From Jeotgalicoccus marinus DSM 19772 (GTDB lineage: Bacteria; Bacillota; Bacilli; Staphylococcales; Salinicoccaceae), in assembly GCF_000425825.1 (NCBI RefSeq), contig NZ_AUEE01000009.1, positions 1-64,000 of the forward strand: a stretch of DNA of 64,000 nt, given 5' to 3'. Each line of letters begins with the position of its first letter. The stretch's first letter is position 1. Under the pieces are notes generated by a model. It saw only the letters and a program-made list of their open reading frames with translations. It was not told the origin of the DNA and searched no databases. Positions 56,441 through 64,000 of the stretch are shown one piece after another. Position numbers and translations under genes: made by a program.

Positions 56441-58201
56441 ATGAGAAGTACTAAAATCGTATGTACAATTGGACCTGCTTCAGAATCTGAAGAAAAGCTT
56501 GAACAAATTATTTTAGCCGGTATGAATGTGGCACGTTTGAATTTTTCACATGGTGACCATGCGGAACATCTTGCACGTATTGAAACGATCCGTAAAGTTG
56601 CTAAAAGGCTGGATAAAACCGTCGGGATCTTATTAGACACCAAAGGTCCTGAAATTCGTACACACAGTATGGAAAATGGTTCAGTTGAACTAGTAAAAGG
56701 TGAAACAATTGAAGTTTCGATGACTGAAGTGTTAGGTAATAAAGATCGCTTCTCAGTTTCTTATGAAGGTTTGATTGATGATGTTCAGCCTGGCGACTTT
56801 ATTTTACTCGATGATGGCTTAGTTGAACTACAAGTCGAGAGTATAAATAAAGAAGAAGGTATTATTACAACGACGATAAGAAATAATGGTATTTTGAAAA
56901 ATAAAAAAGGCGTAAACGTGCCTGGAGTTAGTGTGAACTTACCTGGTTTAACTGAAAAGGACAAAGCTGACGTCAAGTTTGGTATCGAACAAGGCGTTGA
57001 TTTTATTGCTGCAAGTTTCGTACGTCGTCCACAAGACGTATTAGAAATAAGAGAATTACTTGAAACGCATCAAGGTGAATACATTAAAATTATTCCTAAG
57101 ATTGAAAACCAAGAAGGCATTGAAAACATTGATGAAATCCTTAAGATTTCAGACGGTCTCATGGTTGCTCGTGGGGACTTAGGTGTAGAAATTGCACCGG
57201 AAACAGTGCCGATGAAACAAAAAGAATTGATTAGGAAATGTAATCTAGTCGGTAAACCAGTAATTACAGCTACACAAATGTTAGATTCGATGCAACACAA
57301 TCCACGTTGTACACGTGCTGAAGCAAGTGATGTTGCGAATGCGATTTACGATGGTACAGATGCTGTAATGTTAAGTGGTGAAACAGCTGCTGGAGATTAT
57401 CCAGTTGAAGCGGTACAGACAATGGCGAAGATTGCTGAGTCCTCTGAACAAGCACAAGATTACAAGAAATTATTATCTGACCGAACAAAATCAACACAGA
57501 CAAACATGGTGACTGCCTTAGGCGTATCTGTGGCACATACTGCATTAAACTTAAGTTGTAAGGCGATTGTTGCAGCAACAGAAAGTGGTCACACAGCGAA
57601 TATGATTGCGAAATATAGACCACATTCAGATATCGTTGCGGTAACACCTTATGACCATGTAGCTAGACAGCTAAACTTAGTATGGGGTGTGCATCCAATT
57701 GTTAAGGTGGGTCAAAAGAATACAGATGATCTATTAAATACTTCAGTAACTGCTACGCTTGAAAAAGGTTATGCAAATGAAGGTGATTTAATTATTATTA
57801 CTGCAGGCGTACCAGCAGGTCGAGCAGGTACAACTAACTTAATGAAACTTCACGTCGTTGGTGATACATTGATTAAAGCACAAGGTATTGGTACGAAAAG
57901 CGCAGTAGGAGAAGTTGTTACAGCTCGTAATTTCAGTGAATTAGAGAAGAAAGATACGACAGATAAGATTGTCGTTGTTCAATCTGTCGATGCATTGATG
58001 ACACCGCTGTTAATTAAAGCAGCAGGGCTTGTAACTATAGAAGGTGGACTGACAAGTCAAGGTGCAATCGTTGGCTTGAACCTAGAATTACCAACTATTG
58101 TCGGTGCGACTGATGCCTTTGATGTCTTACAAGATGGAATGCTTGTGACACTTGATAGTGAACAAAGCGTCGTCTATAGTGGACATGCACACGTGTTATA
58201 A
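56441..58201 (+). CDS. pyk: Pyruvate kinase with C-terminal extension
   Basis: A 586-residue enzyme making pyruvate and ATP. The barrel contains [33 protein letters not shown], and the catalytic [15 protein letters not shown] and [13 protein letters not shown]...[12 protein letters not shown] motifs. Residues about 475-586 form the extra PEP-utilising-like domain typical of Bacillus and Staphylococcus Pyk, with a [16 protein letters not shown] segment. It follows pfkA by 12 nt, the usual glycolytic operon. Confidence 0.97.
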   Translation: MRSTKIVCTIGPASESEEKLEQIILAGMNVARLNFSHGDHAEHLARIETIRKVAKRLDKTVGILLDTKGPEIRTHSMENGSVELVKGETIEVSMTEVLGNKDRFSVSYEGLIDDVQPGDFILLDDGLVELQVESINKEEGIITTTIRNNGILKNKKGVNVPGVSVNLPGLTEKDKADVKFGIEQGVDFIAASFVRRPQDVLEIRELLETHQGEYIKIIPKIENQEGIENIDEILKISDGLMVARGDLGVEIAPETVPMKQKELIRKCNLVGKPVITATQMLDSMQHNPRCTRAEASDVANAIYDGTDAVMLSGETAAGDYPVEAVQTMAKIAESSEQAQDYKKLLSDRTKSTQTNMVTALGVSVAHTALNLSCKAIVAATESGHTANMIAKYRPHSDIVAVTPYDHVARQLNLVWGVHPIVKVGQKNTDDLLNTSVTATLEKGYANEGDLIIITAGVPAGRAGTTNLMKLHVVGDTLIKAQGIGTKSAVGEVVTARNFSELEKKDTTDKIVVVQSVDALMTPLLIKAAGLVTIEGGLTSQGAIVGLNLELPTIVGATDAFDVLQDGMLVTLDSEQSVVYSGHAHVL

Positions 58202-58219
58202 AGATTAGAGGTGTAAGAG

Positions 58220-58969
58220 ATGAAGAAGACGCTCAGTATATTATTTCTTAGCATGTTCCTTTTAGCTGGATGTAATGCAGGTGGGAATAATGGAGAACAA
58301 GAGAACAGTGAACAAGATGAATCAGCAAATGATGCTGAACAAACAGAAGAATCCGCTGGCAATGACGGTGAGATAACAGCAGACCAACTGATTCAAAATG
58401 CCGTCAGTAACAGTGAAGGTGTTTTATCTTACACTGGGAATCAGGAATTCACTGTAGAACAAGGTGAAGAGACTACAAGTTTTCAAAGTGTCATCAATTA
58501 TGATGATCAAAATGAGATGAAACTATCGGTTGATCATGATGGACAAGTGACATCTCACTACATGATTGACGGTTCACATTATATTTATGACAACAATCAA
58601 TTAAACGAAATGGACAGTACAGATTCATTAGAAGCGAATAGCTACGAGGCGGTAGTCAGCAGTTTATCTGACTATCCAGCTGGGGAGTTAAGCAGTCTAG
58701 AAGAAGGCTATGCGATTACTGTCAACATTGATGATATGTCTACCATAGAACCACTTTTAAACGAAAGTACGAGTGAAATCGCATCATCATTTGACAGTGT
58801 TAATGGGACACTGCAGTTGTACTTTGATGCAGAAGAACGCTTTACCGGTAGTCAGTTAGAAGCGACCGTTACAGGAGAAGGCGAAGAAGCGACAATTCAA
58901 GCAGCTGCTGATTATACAAATATTGGCGGCATCGAGGCAATCGAAATTCCACAAAATTTAAATGAATAG
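58220..58969 (+). CDS. Putative lipoprotein of unknown function
   Basis: A 249-residue product. The signal peptide (about 1-17) ends in the lipobox LLAGC, then a long low-complexity Asn/Glu/Gln/Ser-rich linker (about 20-55). The mature part alternates short beta strands with the Gly/Thr-rich pattern of a beta-barrel or LolA/LppX-like cup. The resemblance to the DUF6612-like lipoproteins of Firmicutes is suggestive only. It follows pyk by 18 nt, so it may be cotranscribed, and it ends at a weak terminator. Confidence 0.75.
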   Translation: MKKTLSILFLSMFLLAGCNAGGNNGEQENSEQDESANDAEQTEESAGNDGEITADQLIQNAVSNSEGVLSYTGNQEFTVEQGEETTSFQSVINYDDQNEMKLSVDHDGQVTSHYMIDGSHYIYDNNQLNEMDSTDSLEANSYEAVVSSLSDYPAGELSSLEEGYAITVNIDDMSTIEPLLNESTSEIASSFDSVNGTLQLYFDAEERFTGSQLEATVTGEGEEATIQAAADYTNIGGIEAIEIPQNLNE

Positions 58970-58979
58970 GTTATTTGAT

Positions 58980-59010
58980 AGGTAGGACTCTTTTGAGCTC
59001 TACCTTTTTT
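58980..59010 (+). terminator. Weak terminator after the lipoprotein
   Basis: An imperfect stem GGTAGG-ACTC/GAG-CTCTACC followed by six T. Confidence 0.7.
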
Positions 59011-59032
59011 GTGTTTAGGTGATTATCGAGAG

Positions 59033-59153
59033 TATCGGGTCGCTGTGGTATTGACAGCGGACCGCTAGCGAAATATCGGCTCGTTGTAGTACTGACAGCG
59101 GTCTGTTAGCTGAGTATCGGGTCGCTCTGATATTGACAGTGGACCGCTACAAA
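59033..59153. repeat. Three imperfect tandem repeats of 41 bp
   Basis: TATCGG(G/C)TCG starts units at 59033, 59074 and 59115, exactly 41 bp apart. Each unit contains an inverted repeat like CGCTGT...ACAGCG (6-bp stem, about 7-nt loop) and the near-palindrome AGCGGACCGCT. The block is clearly richer in GC than its flanks. It lies in the 419-bp gap between the lipoprotein and citZ. The function is unknown. Confidence 0.9.
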
Positions 59154-59388
59154 ATAACAACTTCAAAATATAAACTTATTCTTATTTATTATTATAAGAT
59201 AATTAATTTCAACTTATGGATGTGTTAAATTAAATATAATGGGTATAGAAAACAAGAAGTGATAAGTGTTGACGAGTATTTTTGAATATTATTTCACAAA
59301 AATGATTGAAATTACTCGAATATCATAACTGTCACAATTTTGTTATACTTGCCTTAAACATTCTGTTGCATATATAGGAGGGGGATTT
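59154..59388 (+). promoter_or_regulatory. citZ upstream region with candidate -10 elements
   Basis: AT-rich. TATAAT occurs at 59235-59240 and TATACT at 59344-59349, the second only 40 nt before the start codon. Neither has a convincing -35, which fits a regulated promoter. An inverted repeat ATAAC...GTTAT (59325-59346) overlaps the second -10. The gap 58970-59388 otherwise holds the terminator and the 41-bp repeats. I see no gene. Confidence 0.4.
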
Positions 59389-60504
59389 ATGACTGGAAAC
59401 AGCGGTTTAGAAGGTGTTGTAATTGGTGAATCTAGAATCAGTTCAATTATCGGCACACAGCTGACTTATTGCGGTTATGAAATTGATGATTTAGCAGAAA
59501 ATGCAGAATTTGAAGAGGTTGTCTACTTATTGTGGCATGATAAGCTACCAAATTCTGAAGAGTTATCAAACTTTAAGAAGGAATTGTTTAATCATGCACA
59601 TCTTACGGATGATGCAAAAAACTTCTACAAAACTTTTGTAGATAAATCAGTCCATCCGATGAGTGCTTTACGTACGGCAGTTTCATTATTATCTCATACG
59701 GATGAACGTGCAGAAGAACAAGTTGAGGAAGCGACTTTACTTAAAGCAATTCGCATTCAAGCGAAGATTCCTTCAATTGTTGCGGCTATCGCACGTACGC
59801 GTCAAGGGTTAGGTGTAATTGATCCGAATCCGGATTATGGTTATGCAAAAAACTTCTTGTACATGTTAAATGGAGAAGAGCCGACTGAAGTACAAATTGA
59901 AGCGATGAACAAAGCGCTAATATTACATGCAGACCATGAAATTAATGCATCAACATTTGCAGCTCGTGTCATCGTTGCTACACTATCAGATATGTACTCA
60001 GGTGTCACTGGTGCAATTGGTGCACTTAAAGGACCATTGCATGGTGGAGCCAATGAGAAAGTGATGGCGATGCTTGAGGAAATCGGTTCTCTAGATAAGG
60101 TCGATGACTATATCGAGGAAAAATTAGCAAACAAAGAAAAAATTATGGGTATTGGTCACCGTGTTTATAAAGATGGTGACCCACGTGCGAAGTATCTAGA
60201 GGATATGGCACGCCGTCTTACTGAAGAAAATGGAGAACCTGAACTTTACGAAATGTCAGTTAAAATTGCAGAAATTATCGAACGTGAAAAAGGGCTCTTA
60301 CCAAATGTGGACTTCTTTAGTGCTTCGGTTTACCACTCTTTAGGTATCGAACATGAATTGTTCACACCAATCTTTGCGGTAAGTAGAACTTCAGGTTGGA
60401 TTGCTCACATTTTTGAGCAGTATGAAAACAATCGTTTAATCCGTCCACGTGCGGAATACAACGGTCATACAGATAGAAAATACGAACCAATCGAAAACAG
60501 ATAA
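59389..60504 (+). CDS. citZ: Citrate synthase
   Basis: A 371-residue hexameric-type citrate synthase that condenses acetyl-CoA and oxaloacetate. The catalytic His are in [15 protein letters not shown] and [16 protein letters not shown], and the Asp in [17 protein letters not shown]. Length matches the Gram-positive form. A strong ribosome-binding site (TAGGAGGGGG) precedes the ATG. icd starts 17 nt after the stop, so the two are cotranscribed. Confidence 0.97.
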   Translation: MTGNSGLEGVVIGESRISSIIGTQLTYCGYEIDDLAENAEFEEVVYLLWHDKLPNSEELSNFKKELFNHAHLTDDAKNFYKTFVDKSVHPMSALRTAVSLLSHTDERAEEQVEEATLLKAIRIQAKIPSIVAAIARTRQGLGVIDPNPDYGYAKNFLYMLNGEEPTEVQIEAMNKALILHADHEINASTFAARVIVATLSDMYSGVTGAIGALKGPLHGGANEKVMAMLEEIGSLDKVDDYIEEKLANKEKIMGIGHRVYKDGDPRAKYLEDMARRLTEENGEPELYEMSVKIAEIIEREKGLLPNVDFFSASVYHSLGIEHELFTPIFAVSRTSGWIAHIFEQYENNRLIRPRAEYNGHTDRKYEPIENR

Positions 60505-60521
60505 GATACGGGGGTAAAAAA

Positions 60522-61787
60522 ATGGCAGGAAAAAAGATTGAAACTAAAAATGGTGTATTAAATGTACCAAATGAACCGATTATACCTTTCATCGAAGGTG
60601 ATGGAATTGGACCAGATATCTGGGCAGCAGCAAGTCGTGTAATCGATGCAGCTGTTGAAAAAGCTTATAATGGTGAAAAGAAAATAGAATGGACAGAAGT
60701 ACTTGCTGGACAAAAGGCATTTGACCAAACTGGTGAATGGCTACCTCAAGAAACTTTAGATAAAATCGATGAGTACCTCATCGCAATTAAAGGACCGTTA
60801 ACTACACCAATCGGTGGTGGTTTCCGTTCTCTAAACGTAACATTACGTCAGGAGTTAGACTTATTCGCTTGTCTACGACCAGTTAGACATTACAGTGGTG
60901 TACCATCTCCGGTTAAACACCCTGAACACTGTGATATGCAAATCTTTAGAGAAAATACTGAAGATATTTACGCAGGTATAGAATTTAAAGAAGGTACGCC
61001 AGAAGTTAAAAAAGTTATCGACTTCTTACAAGATGAAATGGCTGTTGAAAATATTCGTTTCCCAGAATCATCTTCAATCGCAATTAAACCAGTATCAAAA
61101 GAAGGTACTGAGCGCTTAGTACGTTCTGCTATTAACTATGCGATTGAGCATAACAAACCATCTGTTACACTTGTTCATAAAGGTAACATCATGAAATTCA
61201 CAGAAGGCGGATTTAAGAACTGGGGTTATGAACTCGCACGTACTGAATTCAAAGATCAGACATTTACTTGGGCTGAATATGATGAAATTGTAGAAAAAGA
61301 AGGTAAAGATAAGGCGAACGAAGTTCAAGACCAAGCGGTTGCTGACGGCAAGATTATCATTAAAGATTCAATTGCCGACATCTTCTTACAACAGATTTTA
61401 ACGCGCCCTAAAGAGTTCGATGTTGTTGCAACAATGAACTTAAACGGGGACTACATTTCTGATGCACTTGCTGCACAGGTAGGTGGTATCGGTATTGCAC
61501 CTGGTGCAAACATTAACTATGAATCAGGTCACGCAATCTTTGAAGCGACTCACGGTACTGCACCGAAGTATGCTGGACAAGATAAAGTAAACCCATCATC
61601 TGTTTTACTTTCAGGTGTGTTGATGTTAGAACACTTAGGTTGGCAGGAAGCTGCTGACTTAGTGAACAAAGCCATTGAAAAAACGATAGCTAAAAAAGTT
61701 GTAACTTACGACTTTGCTCGTCTAATGGACGGCGCAACAGAAGTTAAGACTTCTGAATTCGGTGATGCATTAATTGAAAATATGTAA
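60522..61787 (+). CDS. icd: NADP-dependent isocitrate dehydrogenase
   Basis: A 421-residue enzyme making 2-oxoglutarate. The motifs are [14 protein letters not shown], the isocitrate site [36 protein letters not shown], and the NADP-binding [19 protein letters not shown]. The Ser phosphorylated in E. coli is present in GGFRSLNVT. It follows citZ by 17 nt. A terminator with a 12-bp stem (61826-61852) follows. Neither mdh nor phoPR, the usual next genes, is present. Confidence 0.97.
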   Translation: MAGKKIETKNGVLNVPNEPIIPFIEGDGIGPDIWAAASRVIDAAVEKAYNGEKKIEWTEVLAGQKAFDQTGEWLPQETLDKIDEYLIAIKGPLTTPIGGGFRSLNVTLRQELDLFACLRPVRHYSGVPSPVKHPEHCDMQIFRENTEDIYAGIEFKEGTPEVKKVIDFLQDEMAVENIRFPESSSIAIKPVSKEGTERLVRSAINYAIEHNKPSVTLVHKGNIMKFTEGGFKNWGYELARTEFKDQTFTWAEYDEIVEKEGKDKANEVQDQAVADGKIIIKDSIADIFLQQILTRPKEFDVVATMNLNGDYISDALAAQVGGIGIAPGANINYESGHAIFEATHGTAPKYAGQDKVNPSSVLLSGVLMLEHLGWQEAADLVNKAIEKTIAKKVVTYDFARLMDGATEVKTSEFGDALIENM

Positions 61788-61825
61788 TCTTCATTGAATT
61801 GTATAGAACTTCATATTATACTTGA

Positions 61826-61853
61826 AAGGGCTGTCATGGGATGACAGCCCTTA
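61826..61853 (+). terminator. Terminator of icd
   Basis: Stem AAGGGCTGTCAT/ATGACAGCCCTT with a 3-nt loop. The tail is AATTTATTTT. Confidence 0.88.
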
Positions 61854-61884
61854 ATTTATTTTATCAAATGGGAGGATTATTCTC

Positions 61885-63459
61885 GTGGAAGATTCAAACA
61901 AGAAACATGGATTGTTTCAGAAATTCCTAGATTTTGTCGAGTGGCTCGGTAATAAATTACCACATCCAGTGACTTTATTTATCTTGCTTGCTTTACTTAC
62001 TTTAGTCGCTTCGACATTATTTTCTGTCCTAGGTGTATCTGTTACACACCCAGGAGAAGGTAACGAGACGGTTACTGTTAACAACTTATTAAACGCTGAG
62101 GGTATCAGTTACATATTTGAAACGATGACTGATAATTTCATAAATTTCGCACCGCTTGGTGTAGTATTAATGACGATGCTTGGTATTGGTGTTGCTGAGC
62201 GTTCTGGTTTAATCGGTGCCGCTTTAAAAGGTTTTGTGTTATCGATTCCAAAAAACTTAATTACTGCAGGTCTAGTGTTTGCAGGTATTATGTCGTCAGT
62301 AGCGTCTGATGCTGGTTATGTTGTTTTACCACCACTTGGTGCACTACTCTACCTTGCTTTAGGTAGACACCCACTAGCAGGCTTAGCAGCTGCATTCGCC
62401 GGTGTATCTGCAGGATTCTCTGCAAACTTACTCTTAAGTGGTACAGATGTAATGCTCGCAGAAATTACTGTTGCAGCAGCATCAGTAATAGATCCAGCAT
62501 ACGCAGATACGATTAATGTCGCGATGAACTGGTACTTCATTGCTTTAAGTGTGTTCTTACTGACATTAGTCGGTTGGTTTGTATCTGCTAGAATTGTTGA
62601 ACCACGTTTAGGTTCATTCAAAATGACTAAGGAACAAGAAGAAGAGTTAATGGGTGAAGAAACTGATGATATGCAGACACTTAAACCGGTTGAGAAAAAA
62701 GGTTTAATCTGGGCTGGAGTATCAGTAGTTATCAGTTTTGCCTTAGCCTTACTATTAGTTGTTCTACCAAACTCACCAATGCGTGGATCAGATGACTTAG
62801 GTAACTACATGGATACGATTATCCAATCACCATTCATGAGTTCACTTGTACCAATTATTGCGATACTTTTCTTCGTTCCAGGTGTCGTGTACGGTATCGT
62901 AACGAAGAGTATTAAAAACGATAAGGACGTAGCCGGTCAAATGAGTGATACGATGGCGTCTATGGGTATGTTTATTGTTTTAGCATTTGCAGCAGGTCAG
63001 TTTGTTGCATACTTCACAGAATCTAACCTTGGAATCGTAATTGGTGTTTACGGTGCTGAATTATTAGAAAGTATGAACTTAACGGGTATTCCACTCTTAG
63101 TTGGCTTTATGTTAATTACAGCACTAATTAACCTGTTCATTGGTAGTGCAAGTGCGAAATGGGCTATGATGGCACCAATCTTCGTACCAATTCTAATGCA
63201 ATTGGGTTACTCACCAGAGATGACGACGATGGCATATCGTGTTGCAGACTCTAGTACAAACATCATTACACCATTGATGACGTACTTTGCAATTATTATT
63301 GCCTTTGCTCAAAAATACGATAAGAATATCGGTATCGGTACATTGATTTCAGTGATGTTACCATACTCAATTTTCTTCTTTGTATTCTGGGCAATCATGT
63401 TGATAGTATGGAGCCTACTTGGTATGCCACTCGGTCCAGATTCACCAATACTTTACTAA
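61885..63459 (+). CDS. AbgT-family transporter
   Basis: A 524-residue membrane protein with about 11-12 helices plus two re-entrant hairpins. Signature parts are WLGNKLPHPVTLFILLALL, ERSGLIGAALKGFVLSIPK, ASDAGYVVLPPLGALLYLALGRHPLAG, and FIGSASAKWAMMAPIFVPI...YRVADSSTNIITPLMTYFAII. Characterised members import p-aminobenzoyl-glutamate (AbgT) or export sulfonamides (YdaH, MtrF). It has its own ribosome-binding site (GGGAGG) and terminators on both sides, so it is an independent accessory gene at a place usually occupied by phoPR. Confidence 0.95.
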   Translation: MEDSNKKHGLFQKFLDFVEWLGNKLPHPVTLFILLALLTLVASTLFSVLGVSVTHPGEGNETVTVNNLLNAEGISYIFETMTDNFINFAPLGVVLMTMLGIGVAERSGLIGAALKGFVLSIPKNLITAGLVFAGIMSSVASDAGYVVLPPLGALLYLALGRHPLAGLAAAFAGVSAGFSANLLLSGTDVMLAEITVAAASVIDPAYADTINVAMNWYFIALSVFLLTLVGWFVSARIVEPRLGSFKMTKEQEEELMGEETDDMQTLKPVEKKGLIWAGVSVVISFALALLLVVLPNSPMRGSDDLGNYMDTIIQSPFMSSLVPIIAILFFVPGVVYGIVTKSIKNDKDVAGQMSDTMASMGMFIVLAFAAGQFVAYFTESNLGIVIGVYGAELLESMNLTGIPLLVGFMLITALINLFIGSASAKWAMMAPIFVPILMQLGYSPEMTTMAYRVADSSTNIITPLMTYFAIIIAFAQKYDKNIGIGTLISVMLPYSIFFFVFWAIMLIVWSLLGMPLGPDSPILY

Positions 63460-63493
63460 CATAAATATGTTACTTATAGTAGATGTTATGAAT

Positions 63494-63531
63494 GCACCTC
63501 TTGTTTAATACAGGAGGTGTATTTTTATTTG
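63494..63531 (+). terminator. Terminator of the AbgT-family gene
   Basis: Stem CACCTC-TTG/CAG-GAGGTG followed by TATTTTTATTT. Confidence 0.75.
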
Positions 63532-63591
63532 GCTAAACCCTATAATGAACGGTATACTTTAAAGTAAGAATGCAATTCAAAGGAGACTATT

Positions 63592-64000
63592 ATGGCGAAA
63601 TTAATTCTCATGGACGGTAACAGTATCGCATTCCGTGCATTTTACGGATTGCCACTGTTAACGAATAAAAGTGGCTTGCATACCAACGCTGTATTTGGCT
63701 ATGCACGCCTCTTAGAAAAAGTAATCAAAGAAGAGAATCCAGACTATTTCTTAGTGGCATTTGATGCCGGTAAGTCTACTTTTCGACATAAGCAATACGA
63801 GGAATATAAGGGTGGCAGACAGAAGACACCACCTGAATTAGGGGAACAGTTTGCGCCGATTAGAAAGTTAATTGATGCATATGGTATAAAACGTTTTGAA
63901 CATGAAGACTATGAGGCCGATGATATTATTGGTTCATGGACCAAACTTGCAGATGAAGCAGGCTTTGAAACGATTGTCATAACAGGTGATAAGGACTTAA
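63592..64000 (+). CDS. polA: DNA polymerase I, N-terminal part (cut by window end)
   Basis: The first 136 codons of a polymerase I. It starts MAKLILMDGNSIAFRAFYGL, the 5'-3' exonuclease (flap endonuclease) domain, with the metal residues in LMDGNS, VAFDAGKSTFRHK, DYEADDIIG and ITGDKDL. GGAG stands 8 nt before the ATG. It is the expected gene after the citZ-icd block. The polymerase domain lies beyond the window. Confidence 0.97.
   Translation, partial: MAKLILMDGNSIAFRAFYGLPLLTNKSGLHTNAVFGYARLLEKVIKEENPDYFLVAFDAGKSTFRHKQYEEYKGGRQKTPPELGEQFAPIRKLIDAYGIKRFEHEDYEADDIIGSWTKLADEAGFETIVITGDKDL

Noticed and set aside
57270-57647. 125-codon frame antisense to pyk
   Set aside because: Low-complexity Leu/Gln/His/Ser composition typical of an antisense shadow, and pyk is strongly conserved here.
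59033-59153. CRISPR array
   Set aside because: The units are contiguous tandem repeats without unique spacers, only three in number, and no cas genes are near.
59325-59346. CcpC-type operator before citZ (ATAAC...GTTAT)
   Set aside because: The half-site spacing (about 14 nt between ATAA and TTAT) does not fit the usual CcpC dyad, so I kept it only as an unassigned inverted repeat.

Overview
The window is a low-GC Gram-positive chromosome segment with the core gene order of the Staphylococcaceae. The chain ezrA, cysteine desulfurase, thiI ... sppA, ytxK-like methyltransferase, ackA ... uspA, ald ... nrnA, dnaE, malic enzyme, accDA, pfkA, pyk, citZ, icd ... polA is the one seen in Staphylococcus and, more loosely, in Bacillus. 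Pyruvate kinase has the long C-terminal extension, and the tyrosyl-tRNA synthetase is controlled by a T-box. Several accessory insertions separate it from Staphylococcus aureus. A non-Staphylococcus genus such as Jeotgalicoccus or a relative is my guess; the genus cannot be settled from this sequence alone.

Layout. 1-1623: an IS3-family (IS150-like) element cut by the window edge, with an A6G frameshift site and a stem that hides the orfA ribosome-binding site. 1.7-10.7 kb: class A penicillin-binding protein, T-box plus tyrS, YjiH-type membrane protein, M19 dipeptidase, two lipoprotein or small membrane protein genes and an MFS exporter. 10.7-16.4 kb: a DUF418 membrane protein joined to a BceRS-like two-component system and a BceAB-like ABC transporter, probably a peptide-antibiotic sensing and resistance unit. 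16.5-24.7 kb: accessory metabolism, with queF, an esterase-like hydrolase, a GNAT enzyme, two adjacent M20 amidohydrolases (the second AbgA-like), P5C dehydrogenase and a citrate-type transporter behind two cre-like sites. 24.7-29.5 kb: cold-shock protein, an unusual beta-helix/double AAA+ protein, and a FetAB-like ABC pair.

29.6-44.2 kb: rpsD with its long leader, fRMsr, ezrA, cysteine desulfurase-thiI, NAD kinase, sppA, an RDD protein, ytxK-like methyltransferase, ackA, then an inserted epoxide hydrolase/LLM oxidoreductase pair, uspA and ald. 44.2-64 kb: a G-rich and hairpin repeat region, an unrecognised 192-residue protein, the ytkL-ytoI-ytpI-nrnA-dnaE group, the malic enzyme-gntR-accDA group, pfkA-pyk, a lipoprotein, a 41-bp triple repeat, citZ-icd, an AbgT-family transporter placed where phoPR or mdh would be expected, and the start of polA.

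The central-metabolism half (malic enzyme, acetyl-CoA carboxylase, glycolytic exit, citrate synthase, isocitrate dehydrogenase, acetate kinase) handles pyruvate and acetyl-CoA flow. The accessory half handles amino-acid and peptide scavenging and envelope stress. I found no rRNA, tRNA, CRISPR array or prophage. The items most worth following up are the beta-helix/AAA+ fusion, the two intergenic hairpin repeats that share a 41-bp period, the DUF418-TCS-ABC grouping, and the AbgA/AbgT pairing.
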